Source of the DNA: Lachnospiraceae bacterium
GTDB lineage: Bacteria > Bacillota > Clostridia > Lachnospirales > Lachnospiraceae
NCBI GenBank assembly: GCA_017482945.1
Contig: JAFUMF010000067.1
Coordinates: 1-51,402, forward strand
Length of the DNA stretch: 51,402 bases
Direction: 5' to 3'
Part shown: positions 43,790 to 51,402 of the stretch, piece after piece
How positions within the stretch are numbered: position 1 is the stretch's first letter
Layout of the letters: each line of letters opens with the position of its first letter
The notes under the pieces: model-generated
What the model was told of the DNA's origin: nothing
The model's input: only the letters and a program-made list of their open reading frames with translations
The model's database searches: none
Program-made: the position numbers and the translations under genes

Positions 43790-44271
43790 ACGCCCATTGC
43801 CTCCTTTTCACGGATTTCCTTAAGCATAACGCGTGCTTTTTCCGGTGTCATAGACGGGTAAACCACGTCATTCACGGTACAGACCGGAGCAAGGCCGCAT
43901 GCGCCCAGACAGGATACAGTCTCAACAGTAAACATCATATCGTCAGTGGTCGGTTTTTCAGCAGAAACGCCAAGCTGGTTACGGATCTCTTCCAGGATCG
44001 GAACGGACTTTCTTACATGACAGGCAGTGCCGTCGCAGATCTTGATCACATATTTTCCCTTTGGCTCAAGGGAGAAGTTCTCATAGAATGTCGCAACACC
44101 ATAAATTTTTGCTTCGCTGATTTTTAATTTCTTTGCCACATAACATAATGCGTCCTGCGGCAGGTAACGATACTCTTTCTGGATATCCTGCATGATAGCG
44201 ATGACCAAAGACGGATCATAGCTGTGGGCTGCAAGGATCTCATCCAGTTTTTCAATATTCATCTGACTCAA
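43786..44271 (-). CDS. hydC: Bifurcating hydrogenase subunit HydC (NuoE-like)
   Basis: The 161-residue protein has the thioredoxin-like 2Fe-2S fold of NuoE, with four ligands C79, C84 (CDGTAC) and C121, C125 (CLGAC). It passes electrons between HydB and HydA. The start is probably TTG 44271, because AGGAGA ends 7 bases before it; ATG 44262 is too far away. It is the first gene of the hydCBA unit, which is divergent from rpoB. Confidence 0.93.
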   Translation of the reverse strand: MSQMNIEKLDEILAAHSYDPSLVIAIMQDIQKEYRYLPQDALCYVAKKLKISEAKIYGVATFYENFSLEPKGKYVIKICDGTACHVRKSVPILEEIRNQLGVSAEKPTTDDMMFTVETVSCLGACGLAPVCTVNDVVYPSMTPEKARVMLKEIREKEAMGV

Positions 44272-44317
44272 AGTGATCTCTCCTTTCCCCTATATAAAAA
44301 TACACCATGAAATCATT

Positions 44318-44346
44318 TTGTTAATTTTACCACAATCATGGTAAAA
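44318..44346 (-). promoter_or_regulatory. hyd promoter with Rex-like box and inverted repeat
   Basis: On the minus strand an extended -10, TGG-TAAAAT (44332-44324), is the best promoter candidate. It overlaps TTGTTAA-TTTT-ACCACAA (44318-44335), which has the 7-4-7 layout of a Rex box but a degenerate second half. It also overlaps a perfect inverted repeat TTTTACCA-CAATCA-TGGTAAAA (44325-44346). Either could be a redox or other repressor site. Confidence 0.4.
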
Positions 44347-44434
44347 AGTACAGTGAAAAAGGGGCAAAATCACTAAAATCGCATGAGGATTTCTGGCTAA
44401 ATAAATATAATATATTAAAATAAGGAAATAATAC

Positions 44435-44463
44435 TTGACATGTTGACAAGTTCATGATAATAT
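44435..44463 (+). promoter_or_regulatory. Promoter of rpoBC
   Basis: Perfect TTGACA (44435-44440), a 17-base spacer and TAATAT (44458-44463). A second TTGACA sits inside the spacer, within the near-palindrome CTTGACATGTTGACAAG. The leader before rpoB is about 88 bases. Confidence 0.85.
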
Positions 44464-44557
44464 GTAATGTGCACTATTGTGGTGTCATGTGCCTTATGGT
44501 ACCAGTATGCCCAAAAATAGAAGTTTATATAAAGAAGAAAACAGGGGTGAAACGTCA

Positions 44558-47500
44558 ATGGAGAAAAGCAGAATACGTCCGGTGACGGCCGGTAAGAGCA
44601 TGAGGATGAGCTACTCAAGACAGAAAGAAGTTCTTGAGATGCCGAACCTGATTGAAATCCAGAAAGATTCCTATCAGTGGTTCCTCGACGAAGGTCTTAA
44701 AGAGGTCTTCGACGATATCTCTCCGATCGCTGACTTTGCTGGTCATCTTAGCCTGGAGTTTGTAGACTTCACACTTTGCAGAGATGATATCAAGTATACA
44801 ATCGAAGAGTGTAAAGAGCGCGACGCTACTTATGCAGCACCTTTAAAAGTAAAGGTGAGACTCTGCAACAAAGATAAAGATGAAATCAATGAACACGAGA
44901 TCTTCATGGGTGATCTGCCGTTAATGACAGATACCGGTTCTTTCGTAATTAATGGCGCAGAGCGAGTAATTGTCAGCCAGTTAGTACGTTCCCCTGGTAT
45001 CTACTACGGAATTGACCACGATAAGATCGGTAAGGAATTATATTCCTGTACAGTGATCCCGAACCGTGGTGCATGGTTAGAGTATGAAACAGACTCCAAC
45101 GATGTGTTCTATGTTCGTGTAGACCGTACAAGAAAAGTTCCGGTAACAGTCCTGATCCGTGCACTTGGTTTCGGAACAAACGCAGAGATTGTTGAGCTCT
45201 TTGGTGAGGAGCCGAAGATCCTTGCAAGCTTTGGTAAAGATACTTCCGATAACTACCAGGATGGTCTCTTAGAATTATATAAGAAGATCCGTCCGGGTGA
45301 GCCGCTTTCCGTGGACAGCGCAGAGAGCCTTTTAAACAGCATGTTCTTCGATGCAAGAAGATATGACCTGGCTAAAGTCGGAAGATACAAATTCAATAAG
45401 AAACTTCACTTCAAGAACCGTATCACAGGCCACGTTCTGGCTGAGGATGTTGTTGATACAACAACCGGCGAAATCCTCGCAGAGGCTGGCAAGCCGTTAA
45501 CCAAAGAACAGGCTACAGCGATCCAGAACGCTGCGATCCCGTATGTTTGGATCCAGACAGAGGAGAGAACTGCAAAAGTACTTTCCAACATGATGGTTGA
45601 TATGGCTGAGTATGTGACATTCGATCCGGAAGAGGTCGGCGTTACTGAGTTAGTATTCTACCCGGTACTTGCAGGCATTCTGGAAAAAGCAGGTGAGATG
45701 AGCGAGGAAGAGTTAAAAGACGAGATCCGCCGCCACATCCACGACCTGATCCCGAAGCACATTACTAAGGAAGATATCATTGCTTCCATTAACTATAATA
45801 TGCATCTTGAGTACGAGATCGGTGCGAAAGATGACATCGACCACCTGGGCAACCGTCGTATCCGTGCCGTTGGTGAGTTACTGCAGAACCAGTACCGTAT
45901 CGGTCTCTCCAGAATGGAGCGTGTTGTTCGTGAAAGAATGACAACACAGGATATGGATGGTATCACACCGCAGTCCTTGATCAACATCAAGCCGGTTACT
46001 GCAGCTGTAAAAGAGTTCTTCGGAAGCTCCCAGCTGTCCCAGTTCATGGACCAGAACAACCCGCTTTCCGAGCTTACTCATAAGAGACGTCTGTCCGCGT
46101 TAGGTCCGGGCGGTCTTTCCAGAGAGCGTGCAGGTTTCGAGGTTCGAGACGTACACTATACACACTATGGCCGTATGTGTCCGATCGAGACTCCTGAGGG
46201 TCCGAACATCGGTCTTATCAACTCCCTTGCTACTTACGCAAGAGTGAACCCGTACGGTTTCGTTGAGGCTCCGTATCGTGTGGTAGATAAGGCAGATCCG
46301 TCTAACCCGCGTGTAACAGACGACGTTGTTTACCTGACAGCTGACGAAGAGGATAACTTCATCGTAGCTCAGGCGAACGAACCGTTAGACGAGAACGGAT
46401 ACTTTGTTCACAATAACGTATCCGGTCGTTTCCGCGAGGAAACATCTTCCTTCCAGAAACGTTCCATCGACCTGATGGATATTTCCCCGAAGATGGTATT
46501 CTCCGTTGCGACATCCATGATCCCGTTCCTTGAGAACGATGACGCGAACCGTGCGCTGATGGGTTCCAACATGCAGCGTCAGGCAGTTCCGCTCCTTTCC
46601 ACAGAGGCACCGGCCGTTGGTACAGGTATCGAAGGTAAGGCAGCTGTTGACTCCGGCGTTTGTGTAGTTGCAAAGAACTCCGGTGTTGTTGAGCGTTCCG
46701 CTTCCAACGAGATCGTAATTAAGAGAGACTCCGATGGAAACAGAGATGTTTACCATCTTACAAAATTCAAGAGAAGCAACCAGTCCAACTGCTACAACCA
46801 GAAGCCGATTGTTTACAAGGGTGACCATGTAAACGCAGGCGAGGTTATCGCAGACGGTCCGTCCACAAAAGACGGTGAGATCGCACTTGGTAAGAACCCG
46901 CTGATCGGATTTATGACTTGGGAAGGTTATAACTACGAGGATGCTGTTCTGTTAAGTGAGAAACTGGTTCAGAACGATGTTTACACATCTGTTCATATTG
47001 AAGAATACGAGGCAGAGTCCCGTGACACCAAGTTAGGACCGGAAGAGATCACAAGAGACGTTCCGGGCGTTGGTGAGGATGCACTGAAAGACCTTGACGA
47101 GCGCGGAATCATCCGCATCGGTGCTGAGGTTCGTGCCGGTGATATCCTGGTTGGTAAAGTAACACCGAAGGGTGAGACTGAGCTGACAGCAGAAGAGAGA
47201 CTTCTCCGTGCGATCTTCGGTGAGAAGGCAAGAGAAGTTCGTGACACATCTCTGAAAGTACCGCACGGCGCATATGGTACAATCATTGACGCTAAGGTAT
47301 TTACAAGAGAAAACGGCGATGAGCTTGCTCCGGGCGTTAACCAGTCCGTAAGAATCTACATCGCTCAGAAACGTAAGATCTCCGTAGGTGATAAGATGGC
47401 CGGCCGTCACGGTAACAAGGGTGTTGTTTCTCGTGTACTTCCGGTAGAGGATATGCCGTTCCTTCCGAATGGTCGTCCGCTCGACATCGTTCTTAACCCG

Positions 47501-48424
47501 CTGGGCGTACCGTCCCGTATGAACATCGGACAGGTGCTTGAGATCCACTTAAGCTTAGCTGCAAAGGCTCTTGGCTTCAACGTTTCCACACCGGTATTCG
47601 ACGGTGCGAACGAGATCGATATCCAGGATACACTTGAGCTTGCTAATGACTACGTTAATATGGAATGGGAAGCATTCCAGGAGAAATATACTGATGTACT
47701 GAGACCGGAGGTAATGGAATACCTTGAGGAAAATCTGGATCACCGCGCATTATGGAAGGGTGTTCCGATCGACCGTACCGGTAAAGTACTGTTACGTGAT
47801 GGACGTACCGGTGAGTACTTCGACAGCCCGACAACAATCGGTCACATGCACTATCTGAAGCTCCACCACCTGGTAGACGATAAGATCCATGCACGTTCCA
47901 CTGGCCCATATGCACTGGTAACACAGCAGCCGTTAGGTGGTAAAGCACAGTTCGGCGGACAGCGTTTCGGTGAGATGGAGGTTTGGGCTCTTGAGGCGTA
48001 CGGCGCAGCTTACACACTTCAGGAGATCCTGACAGTGAAGTCCGATGACGTTGTAGGACGTGTGAAGACTTACGAGTCCATCATCAAGGGCGAAAATATT
48101 CCGGAGCCGGGTATCCCGGAGTCCTTCAAGGTATTACTGAAAGAGCTTCAGTCCCTTGGTCTGGACGTTCGTGTACTCCGTGACAACGGTGAAGAAGTTG
48201 AGATGTCCGAGAACATCGATTACGCAGAGACAGATCTGGATCTGCGCTCCATCATCGAGGGCGAGAGACGCTACAACGAAAAGGAAGAATCTTCCTTCGG
48301 CAGCTTTGGTTTCCAGACACAGGAAATTCAGGACGGCGAGTTTGTAAGCGTTGAAAGCGAAGATGACTATGCGGATGACATCGACGAAGATTACGAAGAT
48401 GATTATTCCGAGAATGATGATTAA
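44558..48424 (+). CDS. rpoB: DNA-directed RNA polymerase subunit beta
   Basis: The 1288-residue subunit is complete and of normal Firmicute length. The rifampicin pocket reads [20 protein letters not shown] and then [17 protein letters not shown], with the usual Asp, His and Ser, so no classical resistance substitution is present. Other landmarks are [17 protein letters not shown], the [17 protein letters not shown] segment, [12 protein letters not shown] with catalytic-centre basic residues, and the [24 protein letters not shown] end. An acidic tail (after about 1265) follows. ATG 44558 has AGGGGTGA upstream and replaces the longer reading from 44477. rpoC starts 18 bases later. Confidence 0.98.
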   Translation: MEKSRIRPVTAGKSMRMSYSRQKEVLEMPNLIEIQKDSYQWFLDEGLKEVFDDISPIADFAGHLSLEFVDFTLCRDDIKYTIEECKERDATYAAPLKVKVRLCNKDKDEINEHEIFMGDLPLMTDTGSFVINGAERVIVSQLVRSPGIYYGIDHDKIGKELYSCTVIPNRGAWLEYETDSNDVFYVRVDRTRKVPVTVLIRALGFGTNAEIVELFGEEPKILASFGKDTSDNYQDGLLELYKKIRPGEPLSVDSAESLLNSMFFDARRYDLAKVGRYKFNKKLHFKNRITGHVLAEDVVDTTTGEILAEAGKPLTKEQATAIQNAAIPYVWIQTEERTAKVLSNMMVDMAEYVTFDPEEVGVTELVFYPVLAGILEKAGEMSEEELKDEIRRHIHDLIPKHITKEDIIASINYNMHLEYEIGAKDDIDHLGNRRIRAVGELLQNQYRIGLSRMERVVRERMTTQDMDGITPQSLINIKPVTAAVKEFFGSSQLSQFMDQNNPLSELTHKRRLSALGPGGLSRERAGFEVRDVHYTHYGRMCPIETPEGPNIGLINSLATYARVNPYGFVEAPYRVVDKADPSNPRVTDDVVYLTADEEDNFIVAQANEPLDENGYFVHNNVSGRFREETSSFQKRSIDLMDISPKMVFSVATSMIPFLENDDANRALMGSNMQRQAVPLLSTEAPAVGTGIEGKAAVDSGVCVVAKNSGVVERSASNEIVIKRDSDGNRDVYHLTKFKRSNQSNCYNQKPIVYKGDHVNAGEVIADGPSTKDGEIALGKNPLIGFMTWEGYNYEDAVLLSEKLVQNDVYTSVHIEEYEAESRDTKLGPEEITRDVPGVGEDALKDLDERGIIRIGAEVRAGDILVGKVTPKGETELTAEERLLRAIFGEKAREVRDTSLKVPHGAYGTIIDAKVFTRENGDELAPGVNQSVRIYIAQKRKISVGDKMAGRHGNKGVVSRVLPVEDMPFLPNGRPLDIVLNPLGVPSRMNIGQVLEIHLSLAAKALGFNVSTPVFDGANEIDIQDTLELANDYVNMEWEAFQEKYTDVLRPEVMEYLEENLDHRALWKGVPIDRTGKVLLRDGRTGEYFDSPTTIGHMHYLKLHHLVDDKIHARSTGPYALVTQQPLGGKAQFGGQRFGEMEVWALEAYGAAYTLQEILTVKSDDVVGRVKTYESIIKGENIPEPGIPESFKVLLKELQSLGLDVRVLRDNGEEVEMSENIDYAETDLDLRSIIEGERRYNEKEESSFGSFGFQTQEIQDGEFVSVESEDDYADDIDEDYEDDYSENDD

Positions 48425-48442
48425 TAGAAGGGAGTACCGTTC

Positions 48443-51402
48443 ATGCCTGAGACAAATGAAACTTATCAGCCGATGACATTTGACGCGATCAAAATCGGAC
48501 TTGCTTCTCCGGAGAAAATTCTTGAATGGTCCTACGGTGAGGTTAAAAAGCCGGAGACCATCAACTACAGAACATTAAAGCCGGAAAAAGACGGCCTGTA
48601 CTGTGAGAAGATTTTCGGACCGAGCAAGGACTGGGAGTGTCATTGTGGTAAATACAAGAAAATCAGATATAAAGGCGTAATCTGCGACCGTTGTGGCGTT
48701 GAAGTAACAAAAGCAAGCGTACGTCGTGAGCGTATCGGTCACATCGCTCTGGCCGCTCCGGTTTCCCATATTTGGTATTTTAAGGGTATTCCGAGCCGTA
48801 TGGGTCTGATCCTGGATATCTCTCCGAGAGTCCTTGAGAAGGTTCTGTACTTCGCTTCTTATATCGTACTGGATGCCGGAACAACTGGTCTTCAGTTAAA
48901 GCAGGTTCTTTCTGAGAAAGAATACCGCGATGCAATCGAAAAATATGGCTACGGCACATTCCGCGTAGGAATGGGTGCTGAGGCGATCCAGGAATTATTA
49001 AGAAACATCGACCTCCAGAAGGATTCTGATGAATTAAGAGCAGCTCTTAAGGATGCATCCGGACAGAAGCGTGCAAGAATCATCAAACGCCTTGAGGTTG
49101 TTGATGCGTTCTTAAACTCCGGCAACAAACCGGAGTGGATGATCATGAACGTAATTCCGGTAATTCCGCCGGATATCCGTCCGATGGTTCAGCTTGACGG
49201 CGGACGTTTCGCAACATCGGACTTAAACGACTTATATAGAAGAATCATCAACCGTAACAACCGTCTTGCAAGACTTCTCGAGCTTGGCGCTCCGGACATC
49301 ATCGTTCGTAACGAGAAGCGTATGCTGCAGGAGGCTGTAGACGCACTTATCGATAACGGCCGTCGTGGAAGACCGGTAACAGGCCCGGGCAACCGTGCTC
49401 TCAAGTCCCTTTCCGATATGTTAAAGGGTAAACAGGGTCGTTTCCGTCAGAACCTTCTCGGTAAGCGTGTTGACTACTCCGGACGTTCCGTTATCGTCGT
49501 TGGACCGGAACTGAAGATCTATCAGTGTGGTCTTCCGAAAGAGATGGCGATCGAGCTGTTCAAACCGTTCGTTATGAAAGAACTCGTAGCTAACGGCACT
49601 GCACACAACATCAAGAACGCGAAGAAGATGGTTGAGCGTCTCGAAACTCAGGTTTGGGACGTACTGGAAGATGTAATCAAAGAGCACCCGGTTATGTTAA
49701 ACCGTGCTCCTACACTTCACAGACTTGGTATCCAGGCGTTCGAGCCGATCCTTGTAGAAGGTAAGGCAATCAAACTTCATCCGCTCGTATGTACTGCGTT
49801 CAATGCGGACTTCGACGGTGACCAGATGGCTGTACACCTTCCGCTTACAATGGAAGCTCAGGCAGAGTGCAGATTCCTGCTTCTGTCCCCGAACAACCTG
49901 TTAAAACCGTCCGATGGTGGCCCGGTAGCAGTTCCGTCCCAGGATATGGTACTTGGTATCTACTATCTGACACAGGAAAGACCTGGTGCTCACGGTGAAG
50001 GCAAGTTCTTCAAGAACAAGAACGAAGCAATCCTTGCTTATGAGAACGGAGCAGTTACACTGCACTCCAGAATCAAAGTAAGAGTTTCCAGAACAATGGA
50101 AGACGGCACTGAGATGACCGGTGTTGTTGAGACAACTGTAGGACGTATCCTCTTCAACGAGATCATCCCGCAGGACCTCGGTTTTGTTGACAGAACAATT
50201 CCGGGTAATGAATTAAAGATGGAAGTTGATTTCCTTGTTAAGAAGAAACAGCTGAAACAGATCTTAGAGAAGGTTATCAACACACACGGTGCTATGCAGA
50301 CAGCAATCACACTGGATGATATCAAGGCAATCGGTTACAAGTTCTCCACAAGAGCTGCTATGACTGTATCTGTCTCCGATATGACCGTTCCGGCATCCAA
50401 GAAGCAGTTACTTGCTGATGCAGAAGCTACTGTAGACAAGATCGCTAAGAACTTCCGCCGTGGTCTTATCACAGAGGAAGAGCGTTATAAAGAAGTGATC
50501 GAAGTTTGGAAGACAACTGACGATCAGCTGACACATGACCTGTTAACAGGCCTGGATAAGTACAACAACATCTTCATGATGGCTGACTCCGGTGCCCGTG
50601 GTTCTGATAAGCAGATCAAACAGCTGGCTGGTATGCGTGGTCTTATGGCTGATACAACCGGTCACACAATCGAACTTCCGATCAAGTCCAACTTCCGTGA
50701 AGGTCTTGACGTACTTGAGTACTTCATCTCCGCTCACGGTGCTCGTAAGGGTCTGTCCGATACAGCTCTTCGTACAGCCGACTCCGGTTACCTGACAAGA
50801 CGTCTTGTAGACGTATCCCAGGACCTTATCATCCGTGAGACAGACTGCTGCGAGAGCAAGGGTGAGATTCCGTTCATGGAAATCACAGCTTTCGCCGATG
50901 GCAAAGAGACAATCGAGAGCCTGGAAGAGCGTTTAACAGGAAGATACATCGCTGAGACAATCGTAGATCCGGATACCGGTGAAGTGGTTGTTAAGGCAAA
51001 CCATATGTGTACTCCGAAGCGTGCCGCTGCAGTTATGAAGGTACTGAACAAGCTTGGCAGAGATTCTGTTAAGATCCGTACTGTATTAACATGTAAGAGC
51101 CACATCGGTGTCTGCGCGAAGTGTTATGGTGCGAACATGGCAACTGGCCAGCCGGTACAGGTTGGTGAGGCCGTTGGTATCATCGCAGCTCAGTCCATCG
51201 GTGAGCCGGGTACACAGCTTACAATGCGTACGTTCCATACTGGCGGCGTTGCCGGCGGCGATATCACACAGGGTCTTCCGCGTGTCGAGGAGCTTTTCGA
51301 GGCAAGACGTCCGAAGGGACTTGCGATCATCGCAGAATTCGGCGGTGTTGTTACAATTAAAGATACTAAGAAGAAACGCGAAATCATCGTTACTGATCCG
51401 GA
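48443..51402 (+). CDS. rpoC: DNA-directed RNA polymerase subunit beta' (partial, 3' end outside)
   Basis: The first 986 codons are in the window and the frame stays open to the last base. The zinc-binding site is C66, C68, C81, C84 and the catalytic magnesium motif is NADFDGDQM at 454-462. The lid/rudder region ([14 protein letters not shown]) and the trigger-loop area near the window end ([16 protein letters not shown]) are as expected. GGGAG lies 8-9 bases before the ATG. It is co-transcribed with rpoB. Confidence 0.98.
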   Translation, partial: MPETNETYQPMTFDAIKIGLASPEKILEWSYGEVKKPETINYRTLKPEKDGLYCEKIFGPSKDWECHCGKYKKIRYKGVICDRCGVEVTKASVRRERIGHIALAAPVSHIWYFKGIPSRMGLILDISPRVLEKVLYFASYIVLDAGTTGLQLKQVLSEKEYRDAIEKYGYGTFRVGMGAEAIQELLRNIDLQKDSDELRAALKDASGQKRARIIKRLEVVDAFLNSGNKPEWMIMNVIPVIPPDIRPMVQLDGGRFATSDLNDLYRRIINRNNRLARLLELGAPDIIVRNEKRMLQEAVDALIDNGRRGRPVTGPGNRALKSLSDMLKGKQGRFRQNLLGKRVDYSGRSVIVVGPELKIYQCGLPKEMAIELFKPFVMKELVANGTAHNIKNAKKMVERLETQVWDVLEDVIKEHPVMLNRAPTLHRLGIQAFEPILVEGKAIKLHPLVCTAFNADFDGDQMAVHLPLTMEAQAECRFLLLSPNNLLKPSDGGPVAVPSQDMVLGIYYLTQERPGAHGEGKFFKNKNEAILAYENGAVTLHSRIKVRVSRTMEDGTEMTGVVETTVGRILFNEIIPQDLGFVDRTIPGNELKMEVDFLVKKKQLKQILEKVINTHGAMQTAITLDDIKAIGYKFSTRAAMTVSVSDMTVPASKKQLLADAEATVDKIAKNFRRGLITEEERYKEVIEVWKTTDDQLTHDLLTGLDKYNNIFMMADSGARGSDKQIKQLAGMRGLMADTTGHTIELPIKSNFREGLDVLEYFISAHGARKGLSDTALRTADSGYLTRRLVDVSQDLIIRETDCCESKGEIPFMEITAFADGKETIESLEERLTGRYIAETIVDPDTGEVVVKANHMCTPKRAAAVMKVLNKLGRDSVKIRTVLTCKSHIGVCAKCYGANMATGQPVQVGEAVGIIAAQSIGEPGTQLTMRTFHTGGVAGGDITQGLPRVEELFEARRPKGLAIIAEFGGVVTIKDTKKKREIIVTDP

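Noticed and set aside
40163..44271. Part of respiratory complex I (NuoEFG)
   Set aside because: The third subunit has a full H-cluster site (TSCCPAW, MPCTAKK, MACPTGCVGG) and no membrane Nuo genes are nearby.
1..51402. CRISPR arrays, insertion sequences, prophage, tRNA or rRNA genes
   Set aside because: No regular repeat-spacer array, transposase, integrase or recognisable stable RNA was seen on either strand.

Overview
The window looks like a chromosomal segment of an anaerobic gut-type Clostridia, most likely a Lachnospiraceae member. Support comes from the FeFe-hydrogenase trimer, the iron-sulfur serine dehydratase, the clostridial EpsC-type serine acetyltransferase, the DUF6320-type membrane protein, strong AGGAGG ribosome sites, sigma-A promoters of the TTGACA-17-TATAAT kind and a Trp T-box. 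No insertion sequence, phage gene, CRISPR array, tRNA or rRNA was seen. Assignments rest on motif reading only; no database search was run.

Layout. 1-5855: the tail of deoC, a fucose-isomerase-like protein, a family 2 glycoside hydrolase and an unusual nitrilase-glycerophosphodiesterase fusion, all on the plus strand. 5897-6592: an MgtC/SapB membrane protein. 6720-9959: a sulfur amino acid block (trans-sulfuration PLP enzyme, cysK, serine acetyltransferase). 10065-12069 (minus): a zinc-ribbon membrane protein and an HxxxDG acyltransferase behind a promoter that carries a perfect palindrome. 12246-19643: serine dehydratase, a ProXp-ala-like editing protein, a MATE exporter, an M20 peptidase, an EamA transporter and a D-serine/D-threonine PLP enzyme. 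19865-29854: an orphan prepilin, acetamidase divergent from a dicarboxylate/amino acid symporter, an HD protein, a tRNA-dihydrouridine synthase, a YfcC carrier, a thioesterase, a NodB deacetylase and rarA. 29951-33728: rho, broken by an in-frame amber codon, then an IclR regulator and a second MATE exporter. 33725-36803 (minus): a TrpXYZ-type ABC transporter under a T-box with a UGG specifier. 36861-40078: ftsH and a zinc-ribbon membrane protein. 40163-44271 (minus): hydCBA, an electron-bifurcating hydrogenase. 44435-51402: rpoB and the first two thirds of rpoC, with their own promoter and no rplKAJL upstream.

How it fits together. Serine and sulfur amino acids are a theme: serine is deaminated by SdaA or acetylated and sulfhydrylated to cysteine by the acetyltransferase and CysK, and a D-serine-type enzyme and peptidase may feed the same pool. 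HydABC would re-oxidise NADH and ferredoxin during fermentation. The most striking anomaly is the premature stop in rho, in an otherwise well-preserved gene. If real, transcription termination depends on intrinsic hairpins, many of which are visible here, and two convergent gene pairs have none between them.
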